DNA from: Sphingomonadaceae bacterium | GTDB taxonomy: Bacteria > Pseudomonadota > Alphaproteobacteria > Sphingomonadales > Sphingomonadaceae | Assembly (NCBI GenBank): GCA_025056155.1 | Contig: JANWWL010000007.1 | Coordinates: forward strand, 62,001-126,000 | Direction of reading: 5' to 3' | Length of the DNA: 64,000 nt | In this document: positions 52,520 through 63,784 of the stretch, piece by piece | Layout of the letters: each line of letters begins with the position of its first letter | How positions within the stretch are numbered: the first letter of the stretch is position 1 | Position numbers and translations under genes: made by a program | The notes under the pieces: model-generated | Told to the model about the DNA's origin: nothing | Databases searched by the model: none | Seen by the model: only the letters and a program-made list of their open reading frames with translations

Positions 52520-53538
52520 CCGGCCGCGCCGGCAGGGTTGGGGGCACCGGCCGCTCCGGCCGCGCCGGCAGGGTTGGGGGCGCCGGCCGCTCCGGCCGCG
52601 CCGGGAGCCCGCGCGGGCGGTGCCTGGTCGGGCTCGTCGGGGGCCGGCGGCACGGCGAGCGGCGGCGCAGGGGGTAGCCACGGCGCCTCGATGGCGAGCA
52701 CGCCGAGCGCGGCCGGGCGCACGAACGGCCGCACGCGGGGCGGATGGACCCCAGCGTCGACCACCACGCCCACCGGCAGGCCCGGAGGGAAGAGGCCGCC
52801 GTCGCCTGACGTGACGAGGCGATCGCCCACCCGCGGCGGGTCGAGGTCGGCCACGGGGTCGTAGAGAAAGCGAAGGTCTGCCCCCCCCGTACCGGCCGCG
52901 ATGCCGGGCAGCCCCGTGCGCTCCACCCGCACGGGCACGCGGCTGTTGGGGTCCGACAGGAGGAGGACGCGAGAGGCGACGAGGCCCACGTCGGTCACTC
53001 GGCCGGCCAGGCCCTGGGGGGCGATCGCGGGCATGCGCGGCCGCACGCCGTCGCGCCAGCCGGCCGCCAGCACGGCCTGCCGGGTGCCGCCATGGGCGGC
53101 CAGGGCGGCCGCTTCGGCAGTCACCACCAGCCGCCGTTCGGCCCGGCGGACGTGGAGGAGCGCTTCGAGTTCGGCCAGCCGTTCGCGCTGGATGCGGGCG
53201 GCGCCGGCGGCCTGGCGCAGGCGGGCCAGTTCCGCTTCGGCCGCGCGCAGCCGTTCGACCGTGCGGATGTGCCGGTCCAACGCGTCGCGCACCCGCTCCA
53301 GCGCCCGGACGGGCGCCACCACGGCCTGCACCAGGGGCGAGAGCAGGTCGGCGGTGGCCCCCCGCAGCCGCGCGCCCGTCTCGGGCGCGACCCGAGCCAA
53401 GAGCAGGAGCACGAGCCCCACCCCGAGCAGCGCGCCTGCGGCCAGCCCGCGCACCAGAGCCAAGTTGCGCTCGCGCCGGGCAAAGCTCGTGCGCCGGGCG
53501 ACCCCCCAGCCGCTGCCGATCGGTGGCCGGTCCTTCAT
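52516..53538 (-). CDS. mreC: Rod shape-determining protein MreC
   Basis: MKDRPPIGSGWGVARRTSFARRERNLALVRG...; GLAGRVTDVGLVASRVLLLSDPNSRVPVRVERTGLPGIAAGTGG; GDRLVTSGDGGLFPPGLPVGVV. Confidence 0.92.
   Translation of the reverse strand: MKDRPPIGSGWGVARRTSFARRERNLALVRGLAAGALLGVGLVLLLLARVAPETGARLRGATADLLSPLVQAVVAPVRALERVRDALDRHIRTVERLRAAEAELARLRQAAGAARIQRERLAELEALLHVRRAERRLVVTAEAAALAAHGGTRQAVLAAGWRDGVRPRMPAIAPQGLAGRVTDVGLVASRVLLLSDPNSRVPVRVERTGLPGIAAGTGGADLRFLYDPVADLDPPRVGDRLVTSGDGGLFPPGLPVGVVVDAGVHPPRVRPFVRPAALGVLAIEAPWLPPAPPLAVPPAPDEPDQAPPARAPGAAGAAGAPNPAGAAGAAGAPNPAGAAG
52521..52605. repeat. 36-bp tandem repeat, ~2.3 copies, inside the 3' end of mreC
   Basis: CGGCCGCGCCGGCAGGGTTGGGGGC(A/G)CCGGCCGCTC at 52521-52556 and 52557-52592 plus a partial third copy. 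Encodes GAPNPAGAAGAA repeats. Confidence 0.85.
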
Positions 53539-53584
53539 CGGCCGTCGCCGTCCCCACCCCTCGCCGCCGGGGTCGCGGCCGGGG

Positions 53585-54766
<1,182 letters not shown>

Positions 54767-54868
54767 TTAGGCGCGCCCGCCTTCGCGCGCAAGGGCGGGC
54801 CCAGGGCGGGCACGCTTGCCCGCCGCGGCGCTCTTGCGATGGGGCGAGCGTTCGTGCGAGCGGATCCC

Positions 54869-56635
54869 ATGGCCATTCGCCGCCTGCCGCCGCACCTCAT
54901 CGACCGGATCGCTGCCGGCGAAGTCGTCGAGCGGCCGGCAAGCGCGGTCAAGGAACTTCTTGAGAACGCCCTCGATGCGGGCGCCCGCCACGTGCGCGTG
55001 GCCCTGTGGGACGGCGGCCTCGAGCGCCTGGTGGTGGAGGACGACGGGGTGGGCATTCCCCCTGACGATCTGCCCTTGGCGCTCGAGCGGCACGCCACCT
55101 CGAAGCTTCCGGGCGAGGATCTCGTCCACATCACGAGCTTCGGATTCCGGGGCGAAGCCCTGGCCGCGCTGGCCGCCGTGGCCCGCCTCACGCTGGCCAG
55201 CCGGCCCGCAGACTTGCCCCACGGCCACGCCCTAACCTGCGACCACGGCGCCCTGGGCCCCGTGCGCCCCGCCGGGCTGGCCCCCGGCACGCGGGTGGTG
55301 GTGGAAGGCCTCTTCGCCCGCCTGCCCGCGCGCCGGAAATTCCTGAAGACCCCGCGCGCCGAGCTCGCAGCCGTCGTCGACGTCGTCCGTCGCCTGGCCC
55401 TGGCCCACCCCGAGGTAGGCTTCACGCTGGAGCACGACGGCCGCTTGCTCCTCGCCCTGGAACGAGACGCGCACGGCCCGGGCCCGACCGCCTGGGTGGC
55501 CCGCATCGACCGCCTGCTGCCGGGCGGGGCCCAGGCCCTGGTGCCCGTGGACCTCCTCCGCCACGGCGTGCGGTTGGGCGGGCTGGTCGGCCTGCCCCAC
55601 GAATCGCGGGCGAGCCCCGACCAGCAATATCTGTTCGTGAACGGCCGGCCCGTGCGCGACCGGCTGCTCGCAGGCGCGCTCAAGGGCGCCTATGCCGACC
55701 GCCTGCCCGCCGGCCGCCATCCCGTGGCCGTGCTGTTCCTCGACCTGCCGCCCGAGGCGGTGGACGTGAACGTCCACCCCATGAAGCTCGAAGTGCGCTT
55801 CGCCCAACCCGAGGCGGTCCGCGCGCTCGTGGTGGCGGGCGTGCGCAGCGCGCTCGATGAGGCCGGTATCCGGCCCGTGGCCGTCTCGGCCGAGGTCTTC
55901 GCCCGCCCGACCGCCGCCAGGGCCGAAGCGGTCCGCGCGGCCGCTGGCGTGGCCGATGGGGTCGGCGCGGCCGCTGGCGTGGCCGAGCCGGTGGCCTGGC
56001 CGCTCGCCCTCCCTGGCGGGGGCCCCGCCCCGGCTGCGCCTGCGGCCGACCCCCCCCGGCCCCTGGGCCACGCCCGAGCGCAGATCGCCCGCACCTACAT
56101 CGTGGCCGAGGCCGAGGACGGCCTCGTGCTGGTCGACCAGCACGCAGCCCACGAGCGGCTCGTGCTCGAGGAGCTGAAGGCCGCCCGCCGGGGCCAGCGC
56201 GTGGCGGCCCAGGCCCTTCTCAACCCCGAGGTCGTCGCCCTGCCGCCCGATGCCCTGGACGCGCTCGAGGCCCTTGGCCCGGAGCTTGCGACGCTCGGCC
56301 TCGAGCTCGACCGGCTGGACGATTCCCACCTGGTGGTGCGCGCCACGCCGGCGCCCTTGGGGCCGTGCGATGCCGCCGCGCTCGTGCGCGACCTCGCGGA
56401 GACCGCGCTGGCCGAGCGCGACCCCCAGGCGCTCGAAGAGCGGCTGGGCCGCCTGTTGGCCACCATGGCCTGTCACGGCAGCGTGCGGGCGGGCCGTGCG
56501 CTGAGCCTTCCTGAAATGGAGGCCCTGTTGCGGCGAATGGAGGAGGTGCCCGCCAGCCTCACCTGCAACCACGGCCGGCCGACCGTCGTGCGCTTGTCGC
56601 GCGCCGAGCTCGAGCGCTTGTTCCATCGCCGTTGA
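54869..56635 (+). CDS. mutL: DNA mismatch repair protein MutL
   Basis: MAIRRLPPHLIDRIAAGEVVERPASAVKELLENALDAGA...GFRGEALAALAAVARLTL; C-terminal MACHGSVRAGRALS..TCNHGRPT. Confidence 0.96.
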   Translation: MAIRRLPPHLIDRIAAGEVVERPASAVKELLENALDAGARHVRVALWDGGLERLVVEDDGVGIPPDDLPLALERHATSKLPGEDLVHITSFGFRGEALAALAAVARLTLASRPADLPHGHALTCDHGALGPVRPAGLAPGTRVVVEGLFARLPARRKFLKTPRAELAAVVDVVRRLALAHPEVGFTLEHDGRLLLALERDAHGPGPTAWVARIDRLLPGGAQALVPVDLLRHGVRLGGLVGLPHESRASPDQQYLFVNGRPVRDRLLAGALKGAYADRLPAGRHPVAVLFLDLPPEAVDVNVHPMKLEVRFAQPEAVRALVVAGVRSALDEAGIRPVAVSAEVFARPTAARAEAVRAAAGVADGVGAAAGVAEPVAWPLALPGGGPAPAAPAADPPRPLGHARAQIARTYIVAEAEDGLVLVDQHAAHERLVLEELKAARRGQRVAAQALLNPEVVALPPDALDALEALGPELATLGLELDRLDDSHLVVRATPAPLGPCDAAALVRDLAETALAERDPQALEERLGRLLATMACHGSVRAGRALSLPEMEALLRRMEEVPASLTCNHGRPTVVRLSRAELERLFHRR

Positions 56636-56692
56636 CTTTTCCGGCCGGGCCACCAGAGAGTGCCGGACCGGCAACCTTGGGGGGGTCGGGCG

Positions 56693-57112
56693 ATGGATTT
56701 CCGCGTGATGGCGACGGTGGCGCTGGCGCTTGCCGCCTGCGGCCCGACGAAGTTCGAGGCTCGGGAACGCTATGCCGCGCAAGAGGCCGCGCTGGCCGCC
56801 GGGGCCCAGGCGGCTGCCGCCCGCCAGGCGGCCGCGGCCGTGCCGGCCGGCCCGCCACCCGGCATGCGGCCCACCCCGATGGCGCTCACCTCCCTTGCGT
56901 GCGAGGATGGACAGGCCCGCACCTTGCGCACCTTCCCCGAACAGGGGATCGCCATCCTGCTGCCCGACGGCGAGGGCCAGGAGCTGCAGTGGGAGCGGGG
57001 GGCGGCGGGCCTGCGCTATGCGGGGCCGGACCTCGTCGTGACGGCCCAGGGCACCCGCTACACGATCGCCCGGGCGGGTGCGGCACCCATCGGCTGCACG
57101 GCGACGGGCTGA
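56693..57112 (+). CDS. Hypothetical lipoprotein-like protein
   Basis: MDFRVMATVALALAACGPTKFEARERYAAQEA...; lipobox-like LAAC. Confidence 0.65.
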   Translation: MDFRVMATVALALAACGPTKFEARERYAAQEAALAAGAQAAAARQAAAAVPAGPPPGMRPTPMALTSLACEDGQARTLRTFPEQGIAILLPDGEGQELQWERGAAGLRYAGPDLVVTAQGTRYTIARAGAAPIGCTATG

Positions 57113-57303
57113 GCGGCCGGGCTCGGCCGCGGGCCGGATCCCCTCGGGCCCCGGGCGCCGCGGCGGTCCGCCGCCATACCCGTGGCACGCGCGCCCGCCG
57201 GCCGCGGGGCGGTCGCTGAGGGCCTTGCGGTGGCGGCTTGACGGCCCCGTCCGTCGGCCGGGGCCGGCTGCGGTTGCGACCGAGGGGCCCGGAGGTGCCG
57301 GCC

Positions 57304-58836
57304 TCAGGCGGCGAGAGCGGCGCGGCCGCGCTTCAGGAGGAGCTTGTTGAGCGCGTTCACATAAGCCCGCGCCGAGGCCACCAGCGTGTCGGTGTGCGCG
57401 CCCACCCCGCGGGCAGTGCGCCCCGCTTCGCCCAAGACCACCGAGACTTCGGCCTGGGCGTCCGTGCCGGCCGTCACGGCCGCCACTTCATAGCGCAAAA
57501 GCGTCGCCTCCTCGTGGGGGACGATCTGCCGGACCGCCCGGAACAGCGCGTCCACCGGCCCCGAGCCCTTGGTGGCGGCCATGCGCTCCTCGCCGTCGAC
57601 CCTCAGCGTCACGATCGCGCGGGCCTTGCCGCCCGTGCCGCAGTACACTTCGACTTCCGCGACCTCAATCCGATCGTGCCCTCGCATCACCTCATCGTCG
57701 ACCAAGGCCACGATATCCTCGTCGTAGACGTGCTTCTTGGCATCGGCCAGCGCCTTGAAGCGCTGGAAGGCGTCCTGGAACTCGTTGTCCGACAAGCGGT
57801 AGCCCAGGCTCTCCAGCTTGTCGCGGAAGGCCGCCCGACCCGAGTGCTTCCCCAGCACTAGGGTCGACTGGCTCTGGCCCACCGATTCGGGCGTCATGAT
57901 CTCGTAGGTCTGGGAGTCCTTCAGCATCCCGTCCTGGTGGATGCCCGATTCATGGGCGAAGGCGTTGGCGCCCACGATGGCCTTGTTGGGCTGGACGTGC
58001 ATCCCCGTCACGGCCGACACGAGGCGCGAGGTGCGCATGATCTCGGTCGAGACGATGCCGGTCGTGAAGGGCAGCACGTCGTGGCGCACGCGCAGCGCCA
58101 TCGCGATCTCCTCCACCGCCGCGTTGCCCGCGCGCTCGCCGATGCCGTTCACGGTCGATTCCACCTGCCGCGCTCCGGCCATCACGGCGGCCAGCGTGTT
58201 CGCCACCGCCAGGCCCAGGTCGTTGTGGCAATGTGTGGAGAACACGGCGAGGTCGGCGTTCGGCACGCGGTTCATCATGTCGCGGAACAGCGCACCATAG
58301 GTCTCGGGCGTGGCATAGCCCACCGTGTCGGGCAGGTTGATGGTGCGCGCCCCGGCCCGGATCGCGGTTTCGACGGCCCGGGCCAGGAAGTCGCGGTCGG
58401 AACGCGTGGCGTCCTCGGCCGACCATTCGACATCATCGCACAGGTTGCGCGCGAGCGTCACCGATTCCCGGATGGCCTCCAGCACCTCCTCCGGCGATTT
58501 GCCGAGCTTCACCCGCATGTGGAGGGGCGAGGTGGCGATGAACGTGTGGATGCGCGGCCGCCGGGCCGGTTTGAGCGCCTGGGCCGCGCGCTCGATGTCG
58601 GCCCGGTTGGCTCGGGCCAGGCTCGCCACGATGACGCGCTGGGCCTGGCGGGCGACGGCCTGGACGGCCTCGAAGTCGCCTTCGGAAGCGATCGCGAAGC
58701 CCGCCTCGATGATGTCCACCCCCAGCGCCTCGAGCTGCGCGGCCACCTTGAGCTTCTCCTCGAGGTTCATGGAGCAGCCGGGCGACTGCTCGCCATCGCG
58801 CAGGGTGGTGTCGAAGATGAGGATCCGTTCCGCCAT
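57304..58836 (-). CDS. leuA: 2-isopropylmalate synthase
   Basis: MAERILIFDTTLRDGEQSPGCSMNLEEKLKVAAQLEALGVDIIEAGFAIASEGDFEAV...; full-length with C-terminal regulatory domain. Confidence 0.96.
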   Translation of the reverse strand: MAERILIFDTTLRDGEQSPGCSMNLEEKLKVAAQLEALGVDIIEAGFAIASEGDFEAVQAVARQAQRVIVASLARANRADIERAAQALKPARRPRIHTFIATSPLHMRVKLGKSPEEVLEAIRESVTLARNLCDDVEWSAEDATRSDRDFLARAVETAIRAGARTINLPDTVGYATPETYGALFRDMMNRVPNADLAVFSTHCHNDLGLAVANTLAAVMAGARQVESTVNGIGERAGNAAVEEIAMALRVRHDVLPFTTGIVSTEIMRTSRLVSAVTGMHVQPNKAIVGANAFAHESGIHQDGMLKDSQTYEIMTPESVGQSQSTLVLGKHSGRAAFRDKLESLGYRLSDNEFQDAFQRFKALADAKKHVYDEDIVALVDDEVMRGHDRIEVAEVEVYCGTGGKARAIVTLRVDGEERMAATKGSGPVDALFRAVRQIVPHEEATLLRYEVAAVTAGTDAQAEVSVVLGEAGRTARGVGAHTDTLVASARAYVNALNKLLLKRGRAALAA

Positions 58837-59159
58837 GATCGCCTTCGCCCGAACCTGGGCCCCCGGAACCTGGGCCCCCGAGGGACCCCGCCTTCACCTT
58901 GCCGGCGGGCCGCGCCGGCCGCTCCTTCCCCCCGGTTTCTCCCCCCGGTCCGTCCCCCCCCCGGGCGCGGCCGCGGGCGAGACCCCGGCCGGTCACCGCG
59001 CCTGGGGGCGGGTAAGTCGACGGCGGAAACGGCACGCGTGCACCGCCCGGGTCCTAGCAGAGGCGGCCGGATCGGGCAACCGGGCGGCGGTTGAAAGCCG
59101 CCCCGCCGCTCCGTAAGGCCCGCCCAGCCCAAGGCCCTGCGAACGGCACTCCATCCGGC

Positions 59160-60383
59160 ATGTCCACCCTCGTCATGAAGTTCGGCGGCACCTCGATGGC
59201 CGGGATCGAGCGCATCCGGGCCGTGGCCCAGCGCGTGGCCCGGGCGCGGGCGGAAGGCCATGCCGTAGCCGTCGTCGTCTCGGCCATGGCGGGGGAGACC
59301 GACCGGCTGGTCGGCCTGTGCCGCGAGGCCTCGCCGCTCGCCGAGCCGGCCGAATACGACGTCGTCGTCTCCTCGGGCGAACAAGTGACGACCGGCCTGC
59401 TCGCCATCGCGCTCAACGCCATGGGCGTGCCGGCGCGCTCGTTCCTGGGCTGGCAGCTGCCCATCCGCACGTCAGACACCCATGGCACGGCCCGCATCCG
59501 CGCCATCGGCACCGACGCGCTGCGACACGCCATGGCCTCCGGCACCGTGGCCGTGGTGCCGGGCTTCCAGGGTGTGACGGCTAAGGGCCGGGTGACGACG
59601 CTGGGCCGGGGCGGCTCCGACACGTCGGCGGTGGCCCTCGCCGCCGCGCTCCGGGCCCAGCGCTGCGACATCTATACCGACGTCGAGGGCGTGTTCACCA
59701 CCGACCCCCGCATCGTGCCTCGGGCGCGCCGCCTGGCCCGCATCACCTACGAGGAGATGCTGGAGCTCGCGAGCGTGGGGGCCAAGGTGCTGCAGACCCG
59801 GTCGGTCGAGCTGGCCATGAAGGAACGCGTGCCCGTGCGCGTGCTCTCGAGCTTCACTGACGGCCCCGGCACGCTGGTGACAGGCGAGGACGAGATCGTG
59901 GAGCAGGAACTGATCGCGGGCGTAGCCTACGACCGCAACGAGGCGAAGGTGACGGTGGTGGGCGTGCCCGACCGGCCGGGCGTGGTGGCCGCGATCTTCG
60001 CCCCGCTGGCCGAGGCCCACATCAATGTCGACATGATCGTGCAGAACGTGGCCCACGACCGGCCGATCACCGACGTCACCTTCACCGTGCCGCGCACCGA
60101 ACTGGCCCGGGCCCGCACGGCGCTCGAGGCGCACCAGGCCGCGATTGGCTTCGAGCGGCTGTTGACCGATGAGAAAGTCGTCAAGGTCTCGGTGGTGGGG
60201 GTGGGCATGCGCAGCCATTCGGGCGTGGCCGTCACCATGTTCCGGGCCCTGGCCGAACGCGGCATCAACATCCAGGCCATCACCACGTCGGAAATCCGGA
60301 TCTCGGTGCTGATCGCCGAGGAGTATCTGGAGCTTGCCGTGCGCGTGTTGCACTCGGCCTACGGGCTCGACGCCCCGCAATGA
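59160..60383 (+). CDS. lysC: Aspartate kinase
   Basis: MSTLVMKFGGTSMAGIERIRAVAQRV...; LGRGGSDTSAVALAAALRAQRCDIYTDVEGVFTTDPRIVP; two ACT domains. Confidence 0.96.
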   Translation: MSTLVMKFGGTSMAGIERIRAVAQRVARARAEGHAVAVVVSAMAGETDRLVGLCREASPLAEPAEYDVVVSSGEQVTTGLLAIALNAMGVPARSFLGWQLPIRTSDTHGTARIRAIGTDALRHAMASGTVAVVPGFQGVTAKGRVTTLGRGGSDTSAVALAAALRAQRCDIYTDVEGVFTTDPRIVPRARRLARITYEEMLELASVGAKVLQTRSVELAMKERVPVRVLSSFTDGPGTLVTGEDEIVEQELIAGVAYDRNEAKVTVVGVPDRPGVVAAIFAPLAEAHINVDMIVQNVAHDRPITDVTFTVPRTELARARTALEAHQAAIGFERLLTDEKVVKVSVVGVGMRSHSGVAVTMFRALAERGINIQAITTSEIRISVLIAEEYLELAVRVLHSAYGLDAPQ

Positions 60384-61408
60384 CGGTCACCCCGCTTCTC
60401 GATTCGCTGACCGCCCGCGGGCGGGCGTTCCTGGGTTCGCGCCATGCGATCCTGGGCGGGGCGATGACCTGGGTGTCCGAGCGGCACCTGGTGGCGGCCA
60501 TCTCGAACGCGGGGGGCTTCGGGATCATCGCGGCGGGGGCCATGGCGCCCGAGGCGCTGGCGGCCGAGATCGAAGGCACTCGGGCGCTCACCCCCCATCC
60601 CTTCGGTGTGAACCTCATCACGCTTCACCCGAAGCTGATGGAGCTGATTGCCACCTGCCGCACCCTGGGGGTGAGCCACGTGGTGCTGGCGGGCGGCCTG
60701 CCCCCCGCCCCCGCCATCGCTGCGGTGAAGGACTTCGCCCACCTCCTGGCCTTCGCGCCCAACCTGGCGGTGGCCCGGAAGCTGCTGCGCTCAGGGGTCG
60801 ACGCGCTCGTCATCGAGGGGTCGGAGGCCGGCGGCCACATCGGGCCCGTGAGCCTCGCCGTGCTGGCGCAGGAGATCCTGCCCGCCCTGCCGCACGCCAT
60901 CGTCTTCGCCGCCGGCGGCATCGGCAACGGCCACGGCATCGCCGCGCTCGTGGGCATGGGGGCGAGCGGCGTCCAGCTCGGCACCCGCTTCGCCGCCGCG
61001 GCCGAGTCCGTGGCCCATCCGGCCTTCAAGCAGGCGTTCGTCCGAGCGCAGGCCCGCGATGCGGTCCCCTCGGTCCAGCTCGACCCGCGGCTGCCGGTCA
61101 TTCCCGTGCGCGCGCTCAAGAATGCCGGCACCGAAGCGTTCCTCGCCAAGCAGCGGGAGGTGATCGCGCGGCTTGACCGCGGCGAGCTCGAGCCCCGGCT
61201 GGCCCAGCTCGAGATCGAGCAGTTCTGGGCCGGAGCGCTCCGGCGCGCGGTGGTCGAAGGCGACGTCGAGACGGGCTCGCTGATGGCCGGCCAATCGGTG
61301 GGCATGGTGACGGCCGTCGAGCCCGTGGCCGAGATCATCGACCGCCTGGTCACCGAGGCCGAGGCTGCCCTGACGCTCAAGGCCGCGCGCCCGGCCGTGC
61401 CCGCCTGA
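60380..61408 (+). CDS. Nitronate monooxygenase / 2-nitropropane dioxygenase family
   Basis: HAILGGAMTWVSERHLVAAISNAGGFGIIAAGAMAPEAL; VIEGSEAGGHIGPVS; VFAAGGIGNGHGIAALVGMGASGVQLGTRF. Confidence 0.92.
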   Translation: MTVTPLLDSLTARGRAFLGSRHAILGGAMTWVSERHLVAAISNAGGFGIIAAGAMAPEALAAEIEGTRALTPHPFGVNLITLHPKLMELIATCRTLGVSHVVLAGGLPPAPAIAAVKDFAHLLAFAPNLAVARKLLRSGVDALVIEGSEAGGHIGPVSLAVLAQEILPALPHAIVFAAGGIGNGHGIAALVGMGASGVQLGTRFAAAAESVAHPAFKQAFVRAQARDAVPSVQLDPRLPVIPVRALKNAGTEAFLAKQREVIARLDRGELEPRLAQLEIEQFWAGALRRAVVEGDVETGSLMAGQSVGMVTAVEPVAEIIDRLVTEAEAALTLKAARPAVPA

Positions 61409-63666
61409 TGCCGGTCGGCAGCGCCCGCGAGATCCTCAGGCGCCTTCACGACGTGATGGCCGCGCGCAGCCCCGCGCAGGCCAAGCTCGACGAAGTGGTC
61501 CGCGTGATCGCCGAAGGCCTGGGTTCGGACGTGGCCTCGATCTACCTTCGGCGCGACGGCGTTCTTGAACTCCGGGCCACGCGCGGGCTGAAGCAAGAGG
61601 CCGTCCACGTGACCCGGCTGGCCGTGGGCGAGGGCCTGGTGGGCACGATCGCCGAGACCAAGGCGCCCCTGAGCCTGGCGGAAGCCCGCGAACATCCCCG
61701 CTTCGCCTATCGGCCGGAAACCGGAGAGGAGCGCTTCCACAGCTTCGCCGGCGTGCCCATCGTGCACCGTGAGGCCGCCATCGGGGTGCTGTGCGTGCAG
61801 CACGTCCGCCCCCGCACCTACGACGACGTCGAGATCGAGGTGCTGCAGACCGTGGCCATGGTGCTGGCCGAGCTGATCGCGGCCGCCGGCCTGGTCGACC
61901 AGTCGGCCGCCCCGCCGCGGCCGGTCGAGACGGGGCCCGTCCGCCTGGACGGCCTGCGCCTGGTGGACGGCATCGCGCGCGGTGTCGCCGTCTTCCACCA
62001 GCCGCGCTTGCCCATCGAGCGCCGCGTGGCCGACGACGTCGCCATCGAACACGCCCGCATCGAACGCGCCCTGGCCACCCTGCGCGCCCAGATCGACCAG
62101 ATGGTCTCGCGGGCCGAGTTCGCGGGACCTGGCGACCACGACGAGATCCTCGAGACCTACCGGATGTTCGCGCTCGACGAGGGCTGGGTGCGGCGCATCC
62201 ACACCGCGATCGAGGGCGGGCTGACGGCCGAGGCGGCGATCGACAGCGTGGCCCAGGCCCAGCGCATCCGCCTGGAGGCCAGCCGCGATCCCTACTTGCG
62301 CGAGCGCATCCACGACCTTGAGGATCTTTCGAACCGGCTGATCCGCATCCTGGCCGGCCGCGCCGACACGGCGGCGGCCCTGGGGCTGAGCCAGGAGAGC
62401 ATCCTCATCGCCCGCAACCTGGGGCCGGCCGAGCTTCTGGAATACGACCGCCGGTACCTGAAGGGCGTCGCCCTCGAGGAGGGCTCGCTCACGGCGCACG
62501 TCACCATCATCGCGCGGGCGATGGGCGTGCCGATGCTGGGCCGCATCCGCAACTTGCGCGAGCGCGTGAGCGAAGGCGATCCCCTGATCCTGGACGCCAC
62601 GGCCGGGGCGCTTCACGTCCGGCCTTCGCCGGCCCTTCTCAAGGCCTTCGCGGCCCAGAAGGCCGCCCTGGCCCGGCGGGAGGCCGAGTTCCGCGCCCTG
62701 CGCGGCCTGCCGGCCGAAACGCGGGACGGCGTGCGCATCGCCCTCTACGTCAACGCGGGCCTGCGCAGCGACCTGGACGCGCTGGAGGCCACGGGGGCGG
62801 AAGGGATCGGCCTGTTCCGCACCGAATTCCAGTTCCTCGTCTCGGCCACGCTCCCCCGGCTTGGCCGCCAGGTCGAGCTCTACCGTTCGGTGCTCGAGGC
62901 CGCCGGCGAGCGGCCCGTCGTGTTCCGCACCGTCGACATCGGCGGCGACAAGGCGGTGCCCTATCTGGGCGATCGCGACGGGGGCGAAGAGAATCCGGCC
63001 ATGGGCTGGCGGGCGCTGCGCCTGTCGCTCGAGCGGCGGGGCCTGCTCGCCGCCCAGGCGCGGGCCCTCCTGTTGGCGGCGGCCGGGCGCGAGCTGCGCC
63101 TGATGTTCCCCATGATCACCGAACCCTGGGAGTTCCTGGAGGCCCGGGCGGTGGTGGAGGAGGCCCGCCGCCGGCTCGAAGCCCGGGGCCGCCCGCTGCC
63201 GCAGAAGATCCTCTATGGCGCCATGCTCGAGGTGCCGGCTCTGGCCGACCTCCTCGACGAGCTCCTGCCCCGCATCGACTTTCTGTCGATCGGCACCAAC
63301 GACCTGACGCAATTCCTGATGGCGGCCGATCGAGGCAACCCCAAGGTGGCCGCGCGCTACGACTGGCTGTCGCGCGGCGTGCTGCGCTATTTGGCCCGGG
63401 TCGTGGCGGCGGCCGACCAGGCGGGGGTGCCGGTGACGGTCTGTGGCGAGATGGGCGGCCGGACGCTGGAAGCCCTGGCGCTGGCGGCCATCGGAGTGCG
63501 TCGGCTGTCGATCACGCCGGCCGCCGTGGGCCCGGTCAAGGCCATGCTGCGGTCGGTGACCCTGGCCCCGATCGCCGAGCGCGTGGCCCAATGGCTCGAC
63601 ACGCCGGGCTGCCAGCTGCGCGAAGCGCTGAGGGCCGAGGCCGAGCGCCAGGGGGCGCGCTTGTGA
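61408..63666 (+). CDS. ptsP: Phosphoenolpyruvate-protein phosphotransferase PtsP (EI-Ntr, GAF + EI)
   Basis: N-terminal GAF domain; SLTAHVTIIARAMGVPMLG active-site His; GIGLFRTEFQFL; FLSIGTNDLTQFLMAADRGNPKVA. Confidence 0.94.
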   Translation: MPVGSAREILRRLHDVMAARSPAQAKLDEVVRVIAEGLGSDVASIYLRRDGVLELRATRGLKQEAVHVTRLAVGEGLVGTIAETKAPLSLAEAREHPRFAYRPETGEERFHSFAGVPIVHREAAIGVLCVQHVRPRTYDDVEIEVLQTVAMVLAELIAAAGLVDQSAAPPRPVETGPVRLDGLRLVDGIARGVAVFHQPRLPIERRVADDVAIEHARIERALATLRAQIDQMVSRAEFAGPGDHDEILETYRMFALDEGWVRRIHTAIEGGLTAEAAIDSVAQAQRIRLEASRDPYLRERIHDLEDLSNRLIRILAGRADTAAALGLSQESILIARNLGPAELLEYDRRYLKGVALEEGSLTAHVTIIARAMGVPMLGRIRNLRERVSEGDPLILDATAGALHVRPSPALLKAFAAQKAALARREAEFRALRGLPAETRDGVRIALYVNAGLRSDLDALEATGAEGIGLFRTEFQFLVSATLPRLGRQVELYRSVLEAAGERPVVFRTVDIGGDKAVPYLGDRDGGEENPAMGWRALRLSLERRGLLAAQARALLLAAAGRELRLMFPMITEPWEFLEARAVVEEARRRLEARGRPLPQKILYGAMLEVPALADLLDELLPRIDFLSIGTNDLTQFLMAADRGNPKVAARYDWLSRGVLRYLARVVAAADQAGVPVTVCGEMGGRTLEALALAAIGVRRLSITPAAVGPVKAMLRSVTLAPIAERVAQWLDTPGCQLREALRAEAERQGARL

Positions 63667-63784
63667 CCGCCCTCAGGGCGGCCCGCTTGCACCCCCAGGG
63701 CCCACCCCCTAGGTCGGTGCGGTGAACCTTGGCCGGCGGGTGCACGCCCCCACCCGACCGACGCCCGGCCTTGAGGAGGCGCCC

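Noticed and set aside
55935-55986. Repeat GCGCGGCCGCTGGCGTGGCCGA (30-bp period) in mutL
   Set aside because: Two copies in the Ala-rich linker region of MutL; ordinary low-complexity linker expansion.
60625-63591. 988-aa minus-strand ORF opposite nitronate monooxygenase and ptsP
   Set aside because: Antisense shadow; no recognisable domain and the plus strand carries unmistakable PtsP motifs.
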